A stretch of DNA of 24,480 nt from NCBI GenBank assembly GCA_963697455.1, contig CAVOOI010000041.1:1-24480 (forward strand), given 5' to 3'. Position numbers and translations under genes: made by a program. Origin of the DNA: JAFEDN01 sp963697455 (GTDB lineage Bacteria; Pseudomonadota; Gammaproteobacteria; Coxiellales; Coxiellaceae). Position 1 is the stretch's first letter. Each line of letters opens with the position of its first letter. Below the pieces are notes generated by a model, which was given only the letters and a program-made list of their open reading frames with translations, searched no databases and was not told where the DNA came from. This document shows positions 6,663 through 16,300 of the stretch, in pieces.

Positions 6663-8087
6663 TCAGATAAAGATACTCTTAGAACGATCAGTCAAGGGTA
6701 ATAAGCCTTTTTCTTCAGGTGTTTCTTTTTTATTTCTATTACATAATCTAAAAGGATTAAGATAATCCACTAGCGAAAGCTTAGGCTGTAAAAGCTTAAT
6801 TTTCTCTCTACACTGATGCACATACCCTTCTTCTTCTTCACCCCTCGAAAATTGTCTAAAAATTCCTATAGCTTTATGATATGAATCCAGCGCCTGGGTT
6901 TTATCTAACAATGATTCATGAATTTCAGCTAAATGTACCATATATTTGCCAGCAACCTCAGCATTTGCCTTGTTTATTCCCAGTCTATTAATAACTACCA
7001 GTGACTCCTGCTGATTAATAAGGGCTTCTTCGTTTCTTCCAGCTTTGACCAATACCGCGGCCAAATTATTATATGAATGAGCGATAGATAAATGACCTTC
7101 TTTGAACAGAGCTGTTCGAATCTTAAGAGATTCAACCTGTAATTCTTCGGCTTGTTTTAAATCGTTCAAATCTAAACACACAATGCCCATATCATTATAT
7201 GTATCAGCTATTCTTGCCTTTATTGATTGAGTTTCTGGTTGCTGCAAGTAAATTTCCAAAGCTTGCTGATAGTAGGACAAAGATTGCTCCAGCGCTTCGG
7301 TAGCTAAATAATAATCCGCTATCTGAATTCTACAATCCGCCGCTAAAAGATGGTCCTTTTTCCCAATTTCAATTAAAATACGATTTGATTCAATAAAATA
7401 TTCTACAGCATCTGATTTGAATCCGTAAGCTTTACAATGATAGGCAAGCGTAAAATAATATGATGCAATATTAAATTTTTTTATTCCCTTTGCTTTTGCA
7501 ATTTCTAAAGCTGTTTTAAGATAGGCAATAGTCTTGGAGATTTCTCCTAAATGCTCACAAACTTCCGCTAAATAAGCATACAACATGATAAGCTTGGACG
7601 GCTTAAAATTTTCTACTTGACTGGCAAGCCTCAAAGCTTCTTCAAAAAAAGGTTCACTGGTTTTATAGATTCTTAATTTAAGGTTCATTGTTCCAAGCCA
7701 GGTCAAGATGCTAATTGTTAACCTGGTAGGTGGCTGACTCTTGCATAGTTCTAGAGCTTCGAGATATTGCTTTTCCGCATATTGCTTTTCCGCTTCGCCA
7801 AAGTTTCCCCGGTTATAGTCAAGAGCAATGTCAAGAACTGCGGTTTTCATTAAAGAAACAAACTCGGGTATTTTATCTTTATTTCTTAATAAAAATTTTC
7901 TCTGACGATTTTGAGAGTTTAAAAGCATTTGGGGATTATTTTTGGTATTTTTTTTAATTTCCTTCACTTCTTCATGAAGATTTTTGCTACCCTGCTTACC
8001 TGTGCGTTTGTTAAGCCTTTGAGGCATCGATAACTCTTTTAATTCAATTTTTTTTTCTGGAATATCTATTGCAATGTCTATGTTCAT
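6663..8087 (-). CDS. Tetratricopeptide-repeat protein (kinesin-light-chain-like), possible effector
   Basis: This 474-residue soluble protein has no signal peptide. Residues 1-75 are charged and poorly ordered. From ~95 to ~420 come consecutive TPR units with the usual small/aromatic pattern, for example AYLAEVCEHLGEISKTIAYL, ADTYNDMGIVCLDLNDLKQA and AHSYNNLAAVLVKAGRNEEA; the last two resemble kinesin-light-chain-type TPRs. The tail is Lys/Glu-rich (KKETPEEKG). A 15-bp tandem duplication at 7764-7793 repeats AEKQY (residues 99-108). AAAGGA precedes the ATG. It is divergent from the hybrid histidine kinase and shares a palindromic promoter region with it. TPR proteins are protein-binding scaffolds. 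A host-directed role is only suggested by the neighbourhood. Confidence 0.8.
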   Translation of the reverse strand: MNIDIAIDIPEKKIELKELSMPQRLNKRTGKQGSKNLHEEVKEIKKNTKNNPQMLLNSQNRQRKFLLRNKDKIPEFVSLMKTAVLDIALDYNRGNFGEAEKQYAEKQYLEALELCKSQPPTRLTISILTWLGTMNLKLRIYKTSEPFFEEALRLASQVENFKPSKLIMLYAYLAEVCEHLGEISKTIAYLKTALEIAKAKGIKKFNIASYYFTLAYHCKAYGFKSDAVEYFIESNRILIEIGKKDHLLAADCRIQIADYYLATEALEQSLSYYQQALEIYLQQPETQSIKARIADTYNDMGIVCLDLNDLKQAEELQVESLKIRTALFKEGHLSIAHSYNNLAAVLVKAGRNEEALINQQESLVVINRLGINKANAEVAGKYMVHLAEIHESLLDKTQALDSYHKAIGIFRQFSRGEEEEGYVHQCREKIKLLQPKLSLVDYLNPFRLCNRNKKETPEEKGLLPLTDRSKSIFI

Positions 8088-8121
8088 AATTATCCTTTAT
8101 GCTGATGGCCAAGCTCAAAAA

Positions 8122-8181
8122 ATGATATATGGATCGATACCCAAGGTCAAGTCTTGACCAAACCACCACAGGATGTGATAT
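8122..8181. promoter_or_regulatory. Divergent promoters sharing a GGTCAAGTCTTGACC palindrome
   Basis: The 15-bp perfect palindrome (8145-8159) supplies the -35 boxes of both directions. Leftward, TTGACC (8150-8145) is 17 bp from TATCAT (8127-8122), serving the TPR gene. Rightward, TTGACC (8154-8159) is 16 bp from TGATAT (8176-8181), serving the histidine kinase with a leader of about 125 nt. A single dimeric regulator on the palindrome would block both. No candidate regulator is adjacent except the kinase's own receiver domain, which has no DNA-binding part. Confidence 0.5.
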
Positions 8182-8312
8182 GACTACTCGCCCAATATTG
8201 CCTTTTTCGTGCCCCGCCTGTAACATTATGCTTGCAATTTAAAAGGCTTTACCTAGGTAATTTAATGAAATATAAAAATTAAAAGTTCATAAGAAAACAA
8301 AAGGAATAATAT

Positions 8313-10406
8313 ATGCATGACATAAACATATTATCTGAATCTCCTTCATCTGCACCAAAACATTCCAAAGCGATTTTTTCGATGCATCGCTGTCTCCAAA
8401 CGCTGACGAAGGACATTAGCGATTATAGTCAATCCCTAAAACTGGCGATTGCGTCACTAACTCTTCCAGAGGACGATCATAAGCTGGCAGCGGGTCATCT
8501 GCAAGATTTACACAGTTACTTCAACGTAATCTATGACAGTGCTACGTTTCAAGAAAATCTAGTCAACCAAACGCCGGGCATCGTTAGTTTTAATCCTAAA
8601 GAAATAGTTACGGGCTTGGTTTCGACATACCGAAGCAATAAGCAGATTACTATGATCGCTGAATGTCCCACTGAAGAAGGCAAAGTAGTTTTCGGCAATC
8701 TGCATAACTTAAAACGAATTTTGACGAACTTGATCAGTAACGCAGAAAAATTTACCCCGCCCGGGGGAAAAATTACACTTGCTTTAACTTATCCGAAATC
8801 CGTCTCCCCTGAGACAGATATTCCCTTAGCATTCAGTGTAAGAGACACAGGCCCTGGTATGACAGATGTGGTTATCCAAAGAATTTTTACCCCTTACGCT
8901 CAAGGCGGCAGCGAAATTTCCGGCCAATACGGCGGCACAGGTTTGGGCTTGGCTACCTGTAAGGATTTGGTCAAGCAGATGGGCGGCGAAATTTCCGTTT
9001 CTAGTATTGTCGGCCAGGGATCGAATTTTACGTTCACTATTGCCTGCAATCATGAGGTTTCCACAAAAGAAAAAACTGCACCCCTGGCTTCACCTCCAGT
9101 TTCTGAACAGTCGATACTCGCTTCCATGCACGACGTTCGGAATACGACCGGGTGGCTTATTTCATACAGCAAATTCACCAGAGACACCATCAAGGCTTTG
9201 AAGAAATTATTAATGTCAGTCGGCGATATAGAAAAATGGGCGCAAACAATTGAGGATTGCGCCAAATCCCAACGTCATCTTATCACTCAAACATTGGATT
9301 ATTCGAAACTGAGCCTGGGAAAAGCTGAATTACACGTTGTTAATTTTAACCCGGAAAAGATAGTCTCTAATATCGTTGCAATCTATAAGAAAAAAATTAA
9401 AATAGTGGCTCAATATCCTCAAGAAAATAAAGATCTCTCCGGCGATTCTGAGAAGTTAAAACAAATATTGACGAACTTAATTAACTATGCAATGAAGTAT
9501 ACTTCAAAAACAGCAAAAATCACGATTAGCTTTCTTTACACTGATTCGCCTCTGACATTAGAATTTAAAATAAGTGCACCTGTCAGCGGCGATCTCGAAA
9601 GCAAACGCAACAATGCGAATTTAGACTTGCCTATATGTCAAGAAATCGTTACTTTAATGAAAGGCAAAATCTCCGTTTCCTCTGCAAGAGACCAAGAATT
9701 GATTTTCACTTTTACAATCCCTTGTCAGCCACGCAATCCTAAGCATGCAACCGAGAAAAGCAAGCTTCCATCGTTACCTACTCTGGAAGCTGAAGAAGCG
9801 CGCGCCCTCGTGGTGGATGACCAATTAATCAATCGCAGCATAGTCAAAAAACTGTTACAGAAATTAAGGTATGAACATGTTATAGAAGCCCAAAACGGTG
9901 AAGATGCGCTTAATAAATACTCAGAGTTTAAGGACAAGAACCCACCGTTTCACCTGATTTTAATGGATGTCCGAATGTCACCTATGGACGGAATAGAAGC
10001 CACTGGCAAAATCCGTAAAACAGAACAAGAACAAAAGAAAATACCGGCTCATATCGTTGCACTCTCAGGTAACAGCGAAGAACATGAAGAGCAGGAGGCA
10101 AAGGCTGCCGGAATGAATGTGTTTTTAGTTAAGCCGGTTACTATCGAACTACTTAAAAAAACAATCCCACAAATTAATAAAAAACCATTTACCTTAAGAA
10201 AGGTATGCGTTGAGGAGAAACCACTCCGCCAGCAAGATCAGCAAAAATCCAGAGTGCCGTTTATTCCACTCAGAAATACCCCTTCTAGAAGTACTTCCGA
10301 TGGTTTTGGCAGTTTCTTCTACAAGCTTCACCCTAATTCTTCTACCCTCAACACTAAATCAGCTCTTACAAAATCAGTGTCGGTCCCTACCCTTCAGTTT
10401 TTTTAA
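8313..10406 (+). CDS. Soluble hybrid histidine kinase with two kinase modules (second degenerate) and a receiver domain
   Basis: This 697-residue protein has no membrane segment or recognisable sensor domain. Module 1 (about 25-247) has a full HATPase: N-box NLISNAEKFT (139-148), G1 DTGPGM (178-183) and G2 GGTGLGL (207-213), but its dimerisation helix lacks an obvious phospho-accepting H-box. Module 2 (about 265-472) is the reverse: MHDVRNTTG (His273) looks like an H-box and an N-box (NLINYAMKYT, 388-397) remains, but G1 is replaced by KISAPVSG and G2 by NLDLPICQEI, so ATP binding is unlikely. A receiver domain (about 497-624) keeps Asp502/503, phospho-acceptor Asp552 (LMDVRM), Ser585 and Lys607. 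A Ser/Thr-rich tail follows. AAAGGAATAATAT precedes the ATG. The phosphate target is unknown; no response regulator with an output domain is nearby. Confidence 0.85.
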   Translation: MHDINILSESPSSAPKHSKAIFSMHRCLQTLTKDISDYSQSLKLAIASLTLPEDDHKLAAGHLQDLHSYFNVIYDSATFQENLVNQTPGIVSFNPKEIVTGLVSTYRSNKQITMIAECPTEEGKVVFGNLHNLKRILTNLISNAEKFTPPGGKITLALTYPKSVSPETDIPLAFSVRDTGPGMTDVVIQRIFTPYAQGGSEISGQYGGTGLGLATCKDLVKQMGGEISVSSIVGQGSNFTFTIACNHEVSTKEKTAPLASPPVSEQSILASMHDVRNTTGWLISYSKFTRDTIKALKKLLMSVGDIEKWAQTIEDCAKSQRHLITQTLDYSKLSLGKAELHVVNFNPEKIVSNIVAIYKKKIKIVAQYPQENKDLSGDSEKLKQILTNLINYAMKYTSKTAKITISFLYTDSPLTLEFKISAPVSGDLESKRNNANLDLPICQEIVTLMKGKISVSSARDQELIFTFTIPCQPRNPKHATEKSKLPSLPTLEAEEARALVVDDQLINRSIVKKLLQKLRYEHVIEAQNGEDALNKYSEFKDKNPPFHLILMDVRMSPMDGIEATGKIRKTEQEQKKIPAHIVALSGNSEEHEEQEAKAAGMNVFLVKPVTIELLKKTIPQINKKPFTLRKVCVEEKPLRQQDQQKSRVPFIPLRNTPSRSTSDGFGSFFYKLHPNSSTLNTKSALTKSVSVPTLQFF

Positions 10407-10431
10407 GAGCGCCATTATGGTCTGAAACCTT

Positions 10432-11646
10432 ATGAAAAAATCAATTGCAATTATCGGTGGCGGGCCTGCTGGGTTAATGGCTGCGGAAGTGTTGAGTCAA
10501 AGCGGCGCAAAGGTAGACCTCTATGACGCCATGCCTTCGCTTGGACGAAAATTCTTAATGGCCGGCAAGAGTGGGCTTAACCTCACGCACTCAGAATCGT
10601 ATCAAACCTTTATCACCCGGTACGGCAACAAACAACAAGAAATCGCAGCATATCTCAGGCATTTCAAGCCCGATGATCTATTGGCGTGGGTAAAAGAGCT
10701 TAAGATTGAAACTTTCGTCGGCACGTCTGGGCGGGTCTTTCCCAAAGAGATGAAAGCCAGCCCGTTGTTACGGGCGTGGTTACAGCGGTTGCAAACCAGC
10801 GGCGTCACTTTTCATACGCGTCACCGTTGGTCAGGTTGGCAACACCATCTACTCGTATTCGATTCACCCACTGGCGTGGTAAAGATCAAGCCAGATGCAA
10901 CCATTCTTGCATTGGGCGGCGCCAGTTGGCCAAAGCTCGGCTCGCGTGGCGACTGGGTATCATGGTTAGAACAGTTCGGCGTGGAGGTTAAACCGTTTCG
11001 TCCTGCCAACTGCGGTTTCACCGTGAATTGGTCAAGACATTTTAGTGAAAAATTTCATGGCCAACCCATTAAGCCCGTGGTGTTATCTTTTAAAGATTTT
11101 AAACAACAGGGCGAATTTACCGTGACGAAGACTGGCGTAGAAGGCAGCCTCATCTATACCGCTTCGGCAAAGCTGCGAGATGAGATAGAGTCAACCGGCA
11201 ATGCTGTAATTACATTGGATCTCGCGCCTGATTCATCAAGAGAAAAGCTAATCACAGCCCTGGCGCGTCCGCACGGCTCGCGCACAATGACTAGTCATAT
11301 TAAAAAAACAACGGGAATCCAAGGCGTAAAATTAGGTTTGTTGTATGAATTTATCTCCAAGGAAGATTTTGGAAATATCGAAAAGCTGACAGACGCCATC
11401 AAGGCGCTACGTGTCCCACTTGCTGCGCCAAACCCAATAGCAACAGCCATCAGTAGCGCAGGTGGCGTCCACTTTGCAGAACTCGATGCCCATTTAATGC
11501 TTCGTAAAATGCCCGGGGTTTTTTGCGCAGGAGAAATGCTGGATTGGGAAGCGCCCACCGGTGGCTATCTGCTCACAGCTTGTTTTGCAACCGGCAGAGG
11601 CGCCGGCAAGGGTGCACTGAGCTGGCTTACCTGCGATTCTGTATAA
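10432..11646 (+). CDS. FAD-dependent oxidoreductase, HI0933/YhiN (BaiN/RdsA-like) family
   Basis: The 404-residue protein starts with a Rossmann FAD fold, IAIIGGGPAGLMAAEVL (GGGPAG at 9-14). The family-specific GRKFLMAGKSGLNLTHSE, the segment ILALGGASWPKLGSRGD and the C-terminal FAD site GEMLDWEAPTGGYLLTACFA follow. This is the HI0933-like flavoprotein family, closest to the TIGR03862 subgroup. The natural substrate of most members is not established. It starts 25 bases after the kinase stop without a good ribosome site and may be read through from it, although a functional link is not apparent. Its last 82 bp, including the conserved TGGYLL motif, are overlapped antisense by the LRR gene. 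Confidence 0.88.
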   Translation: MKKSIAIIGGGPAGLMAAEVLSQSGAKVDLYDAMPSLGRKFLMAGKSGLNLTHSESYQTFITRYGNKQQEIAAYLRHFKPDDLLAWVKELKIETFVGTSGRVFPKEMKASPLLRAWLQRLQTSGVTFHTRHRWSGWQHHLLVFDSPTGVVKIKPDATILALGGASWPKLGSRGDWVSWLEQFGVEVKPFRPANCGFTVNWSRHFSEKFHGQPIKPVVLSFKDFKQQGEFTVTKTGVEGSLIYTASAKLRDEIESTGNAVITLDLAPDSSREKLITALARPHGSRTMTSHIKKTTGIQGVKLGLLYEFISKEDFGNIEKLTDAIKALRVPLAAPNPIATAISSAGGVHFAELDAHLMLRKMPGVFCAGEMLDWEAPTGGYLLTACFATGRGAGKGALSWLTCDSV

Positions 11647-13139
11647 CCCCGTAGAGATAACTTGTCATAAGTTTGTCGCGTCATAGCCAAATATAACTCG
11701 CCGTTTTTATGACTGAGTATTGCCTCATCCACGTTTTTGCATTTTGTCCCCGTGTTATTCAGTAAAGGGTAGTCTCCATCTGTCAATTGTCTAGCGACAG
11801 CTTTTATAATTATCCTCGATCCTATGCCAGGCTCAACTGATAGATACACTTTAGAATCACTTAGATGAACCTTAAGCAAACTATTAATAGGCGCAAACCG
11901 AACTAAATGATCAACTAAAGTTTTCAGCACAAGGTTATAATCTAAAGAATCCTTTTCCTCTAGCCAAAGCCCAAGCCAGCCTTCCCGAGTATTTAATCGT
12001 TTAACAATATCATTGCTTTGTCGTAAATAGTTGACCGCTGGTAATAATATTGGAACATGGTCGCTATATTGGTTAGAAATTTTTTCAATTTCAACTTTTA
12101 GGCCGCTATTATAATCTTGGATCTGTTTATTTTTATTATTAAGATGGTAAGTTTCTAACACTTCAATAATGGGATTTATGGAAGGTGAAGTTTCAGCAGA
12201 GAAAAAGCTGCCGTGATATTCACGTATTATTGGGTAAATTACCATTGGAATCTCCGTAAGTAATCCGTCTATAAGCGCACGTTTTCCGAGCTGATTAACG
12301 TGATTTCTTTGGAAAAGTGCTTGTAGTTTTGGTTTTTGAGGATCTTCCTTAATGGAGGAGTTCACTGTATAATCAATAGAAGTAAGAGAAAAGTTATTTC
12401 TCATAACGTTAATTAATTGTTCAGTAAAACTTGGAGATGAAGGGAGCTGGAGAACAAAAACATCGCCAAGAAAAATTGATTTCAGAGTCTTATTATTTTC
12501 CAATAATTCCAAAAAGTTTTTAAGGACTGTTTCTTCCATAGAAAAAAATTTATCGGTGTCACCACCTGATCTCGTATCTATCTCAATATGTAACGATTCC
12601 AAATAAGGATATTGAATGAGCAATTTTGGAATTTTATTAAAATCAAGAAAATGATTACGTATATCCAGTAATTTTAGTTTGGATTTTTTTTCAGTTGATT
12701 GGAAAAACACGCTAATATCATCTAGACCACAATTGGACAGTATTAGCGCCTGGATTGAGCAACTGTCCTGATGTAATACGTTCATGAGATTTTTCAAGCT
12801 CCGATCTACGTCACCAGAGTCATGCCATTTAAATGAAAAGTCATTGTCACTTAAATCTAGGATGATGATTGAATTATTCTTTTGAAGCACATGAGACAAC
12901 CGATCGATTTGTCTTTCCAAAAGAGTTGGGTCTCTACTCAATTTCCTGCGTAAATTGAGATGTTTAACCCCCTCGAGAAGCTTCAAAATTTCGTTAGTAG
13001 CATCATCTGTGTCTGAACTCAATGCGTTTGTCAGCAGTTTGTAATCCGTATCCGATAGGGAACTTTTCTCGCTTTGCTTTGCTAATTGCATCAGGCGTGT
13101 TAACGTTTCATCGGTGGGGACTTTGTGATCTTGATTCAT
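11565..13139 (-). CDS. Leucine-rich-repeat protein, effector-like (intact paralogue)
   Basis: This 524-residue soluble protein has no signal peptide. Residues ~85-250 contain LRRs of the ribonuclease-inhibitor kind: NNSIIILDLSDND (88-100), SIQALILSNCGLDDISVF (128-145) and KLKLLDIRNHFLDFNKIPKL. A helical second half (about 280-500) is not recognised. GGGAGA precedes the ATG, and a promoter with 17-bp spacing lies at 13167-13195. A broken paralogue lies at 21992-23530 in the opposite orientation and matches nearly end to end. The last ~27 residues (SAPLPAPLPVAKQAVSR and those just before it) are encoded antisense to the flavoprotein gene and have no counterpart in the paralogue, so the tail was probably gained by read-through. 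The neighbour is the giant LRR-nucleotidyltransferase gene, divergent from it. Function unknown; an effector role is inference. Confidence 0.8.
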   Translation of the reverse strand: MNQDHKVPTDETLTRLMQLAKQSEKSSLSDTDYKLLTNALSSDTDDATNEILKLLEGVKHLNLRRKLSRDPTLLERQIDRLSHVLQKNNSIIILDLSDNDFSFKWHDSGDVDRSLKNLMNVLHQDSCSIQALILSNCGLDDISVFFQSTEKKSKLKLLDIRNHFLDFNKIPKLLIQYPYLESLHIEIDTRSGGDTDKFFSMEETVLKNFLELLENNKTLKSIFLGDVFVLQLPSSPSFTEQLINVMRNNFSLTSIDYTVNSSIKEDPQKPKLQALFQRNHVNQLGKRALIDGLLTEIPMVIYPIIREYHGSFFSAETSPSINPIIEVLETYHLNNKNKQIQDYNSGLKVEIEKISNQYSDHVPILLPAVNYLRQSNDIVKRLNTREGWLGLWLEEKDSLDYNLVLKTLVDHLVRFAPINSLLKVHLSDSKVYLSVEPGIGSRIIIKAVARQLTDGDYPLLNNTGTKCKNVDEAILSHKNGELYLAMTRQTYDKLSLRGYTESQVSQLSAPLPAPLPVAKQAVSR

Positions 13140-13166
13140 ATTTATCTCCCTATATTTGGACCCTAT

Positions 13167-13195
13167 ATTATTTGGATGATAGCATTAAATTGCAA
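13167..13195 (-). promoter_or_regulatory. Promoter of the LRR gene
   Basis: On the minus strand TTGCAA (13195-13190) and AATAAT (13172-13167) are 17 bp apart, giving a leader of about 20 nt to the ATG at 13139. The paralogue's upstream region carries the same TTGCAATTT box (21961-21969), which supports its being part of the original promoter. Confidence 0.5.
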
Positions 13196-13269
13196 GGAGG
13201 ACCAAACGCCATCTAGTCTGACATGGACTCTGATACCAATGGCTGCCAATGGCGCTAAGGGGCTCTGCC

Positions 13270-13298
13270 TTGATTAATTTGGGCTTTTATTTTACAAT
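13270..13298 (+). promoter_or_regulatory. Promoter of the giant LRR-nucleotidyltransferase gene
   Basis: TTGATT (13270-13275) and TACAAT (13293-13298) are separated by 17 bp, 54 bp before the ATG at 13352. No strong Shine-Dalgarno is present (AGATATAACC just before the ATG), so translation may start weakly. Confidence 0.45.
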
Positions 13299-13351
13299 GC
13301 CAGAATATATAGAGAAACGACCATTCATTAACAAAGACAAGATATAACCAT

Positions 13352-16300
13352 ATGAAAAAAGAATTAAATTCTTCAAGTTCAGATGCGAAGAGTACGCCAG
13401 AACACTCGGTTGTGAATCAGGAAGAAGACCAGCGCGGTTTTTATGTGTTACCATCCAATCCAGCATATCTAAATAAATCCGGAAACGAAGAAAAATTAAA
13501 TCCCTATTTTATTGATATATATTTCTACAATCCGAGCAGTTCCAGGCTGGATAGTCAAACACTGAAGATAAAAATAGAAAAAATTAAGCTTCTTTACTCC
13601 TCCCAGAGCCAAGATCTTGAAATATTTTCTGCTGAATACGATCTGGCTCATTATTTTCTAGCACACGGCAAATATGAATGGGCATTAATTGTATTTTACA
13701 GGCTAATTATCCTGATGGACAAATTTAGCTGGAAATTCACGCAAAAATCCGAGCCTTTAATAATTTTTAATATAATGTCCGCAGTTCTAAATGCTAATAT
13801 AGGTCACTGTTATTTTCAGTTGGAAGACTATATACAGGCTTACTTTCCGTATTTTCGATGTTTTACTATTTTGTCAACTTGTTTTCCAGTACGCATACAT
13901 GAAATAAAGTATATTATTTCAAAGTCTGAATTTTGTTTATCTATGTTTTTTAACGAAGGCATACAGGATTTAAAAGATGCAAAAGAAGCGGCGAAACATC
14001 AATTTGAAGAGGAGAAGTTTTATGAACAAGAGCGATTCAAAAAAACTCTAAAAGGACGTAAGAACACTTCAGATTTTATAAAACAAGTTCTTAGGACAAA
14101 TATTGCTTTTACATTTCTTTCTAAGTTACTTACTAATTTTCATAAAGAGTCTTCTTATATTGGAATCGATAATGATTTTTTGAAGGAACTTTTAATGGCT
14201 GAATTTATTTTATTAAGCCATTTTGATTCTTCTCCAACTTCAACATCGGATCAAATAGATGAATGTATAGAGCATATTGAAAAAATTTTTTGGAATATAT
14301 CTCCTTTTGATCAGCAAGCCAGCAATATGTTTAAAATTTGTTTTTATCAAATAAAACTGGCTTCTTTAAAATTGAAAAAACCACAAATAAAAGAGAAAGT
14401 AGATTATTTTTATAATAACCTACAAAAATATTATTATTTAAATTTTCTTGAAAATTTATCATCAAGTTACCTAGAAATAAATTTTTTGGAAACTTCAGAA
14501 ATTAAAAGATTTTTGAAACTTTCCTATTCATCTTCCATACCAGTATCGCAGTGGGGTTTTTCTTTGCACCCCTTGATTGAAGTAGTTAAGCTTACGGTAG
14601 AAGAGAAAAAACAGGTTACTACGCTCATTAATGAATTTTCCAAATTGAAAGTCAATTATTCTTCCGCTTCTGAACCGGAAATCGTACTTTTTGATTTATA
14701 TATTTATTGTTTGAAATTATTTTTACACGCTCCACTGACTTTAAAGAAAGAGTCTGAAGCTATTATTGAACAAATTACCTTGCTGCAAAACCAATATGAT
14801 TGTAATGCAATACCATCGCATCGACACCTCATTCCCCAAATGTCTGTCTGCGTGCTACTATGGACAGCAAGCCATCATTTATTCTATAAAAATTTTTCTC
14901 AAAGTATAATTTATTATGACAAATTTCTGGAGCTTATTGAAAACCCGAGTATCTTAACCGCATTCCAAGGTAACATTTTACTTTTAGAAGCCAAAGCATT
15001 AGCTATGGTGAATCGTGACATTACCTTAAAATTAGTTAAAATAACCAACGAAATATCAGCAGAATTTAAACAAGATTTTAATTCCAATCAGGAAGAAAAA
15101 ACGGTTTCGATAGTTGACTCTGATCACAGCTCTATTCCAAAAACGAATAAAAAGAAAAAAAATAAAAATAAAAAAAATAGAAAGAAGATAGATAGAACTA
15201 TTGAAGATAAAAGTATAAATGCACCAATACCTGCACGGCACGACCCCATTCAGGAACGAATTGATAATATTACCATTGCACATGACCAAATGTTAAAACA
15301 AGTAGGCATTGAAATTAATGCCCCTGTTGGCGAAAACCCGGCATTGGTAGTCTATTGTAAAAAGTCAACTTCAATAGATAACATGATCTTCGCTTATGCC
15401 GGTGAATACCCTAGCCCTATGCCATCGCTCATGCCGGCTGTCAACTCAGCCGATATTATACCGGCTCCTGAATTTCCAGAATTTATCCCATCGATGGAAT
15501 ATAATCCACCGATTGAATATAATAAATATTCTCTTGTTGATCAGTTACCGGTAGATTCATCCCTACATTCATTCAAATTGGATAATCAATCTTCGTTAAT
15601 ACCTGTATATGTTAATCCAGTCCAATTGTTACGTGATTCTCAATATGTGGATTACATTTGCCTAACTTATCCTGAAATTACCCGATTTCTATTACTCCTT
15701 CCAACCCAGATTAAAGTTCGAAAGATTAATGAATTGGCATTTAATACTCAGTTAGAAACAACTATTATTAGTGAACTCATCCATTTTTTAGATAAACAAA
15801 GAATAGAAGTAGATAAGCTGAATTTAAATAATACCGGATTAAGTAACCATGAAATAGCGGTGTTAGCTAGCCTCACATCCAGCTGCAATATTAATCGCAT
15901 CACTTATTTAGATCTCAGCGGCAATCGGTTAATAAATAATTCAGAATTACAAGTTTCCTTGCGGAAAATATTAGAAAATTGTCCACTTTTAATAAATGTT
16001 TGCATTGATTCTGAAAGTGTTCCAGATAATATCTTCGATCTAAGAACGCAGTTAACTAAAAATGCAGATGCTTTTTCACAAACAGTTAAATATCTTATCG
16101 TAAATAATCAAGCAGAACAACTTAAAAGTTTATTTCAAGATAGCCTTGTTTTAAAAAGTTTAGATTCTTTTATGGGAGAGTTTTATGATTATGCCATTAA
16201 CACTAATTCGTTATTGTGTCTCAATGTATTATTAAATATATCTACAATTCAGCATCATCCTCGACCAATCTCTTGGTTAGAAGAAAAAATACAGGAACAC

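Noticed and set aside
8866..9201. 111-codon frame in the +1 frame of the histidine kinase
   Set aside because: It covers the kinase G1/G2 boxes and is explained as a shadow; no start signal of its own.
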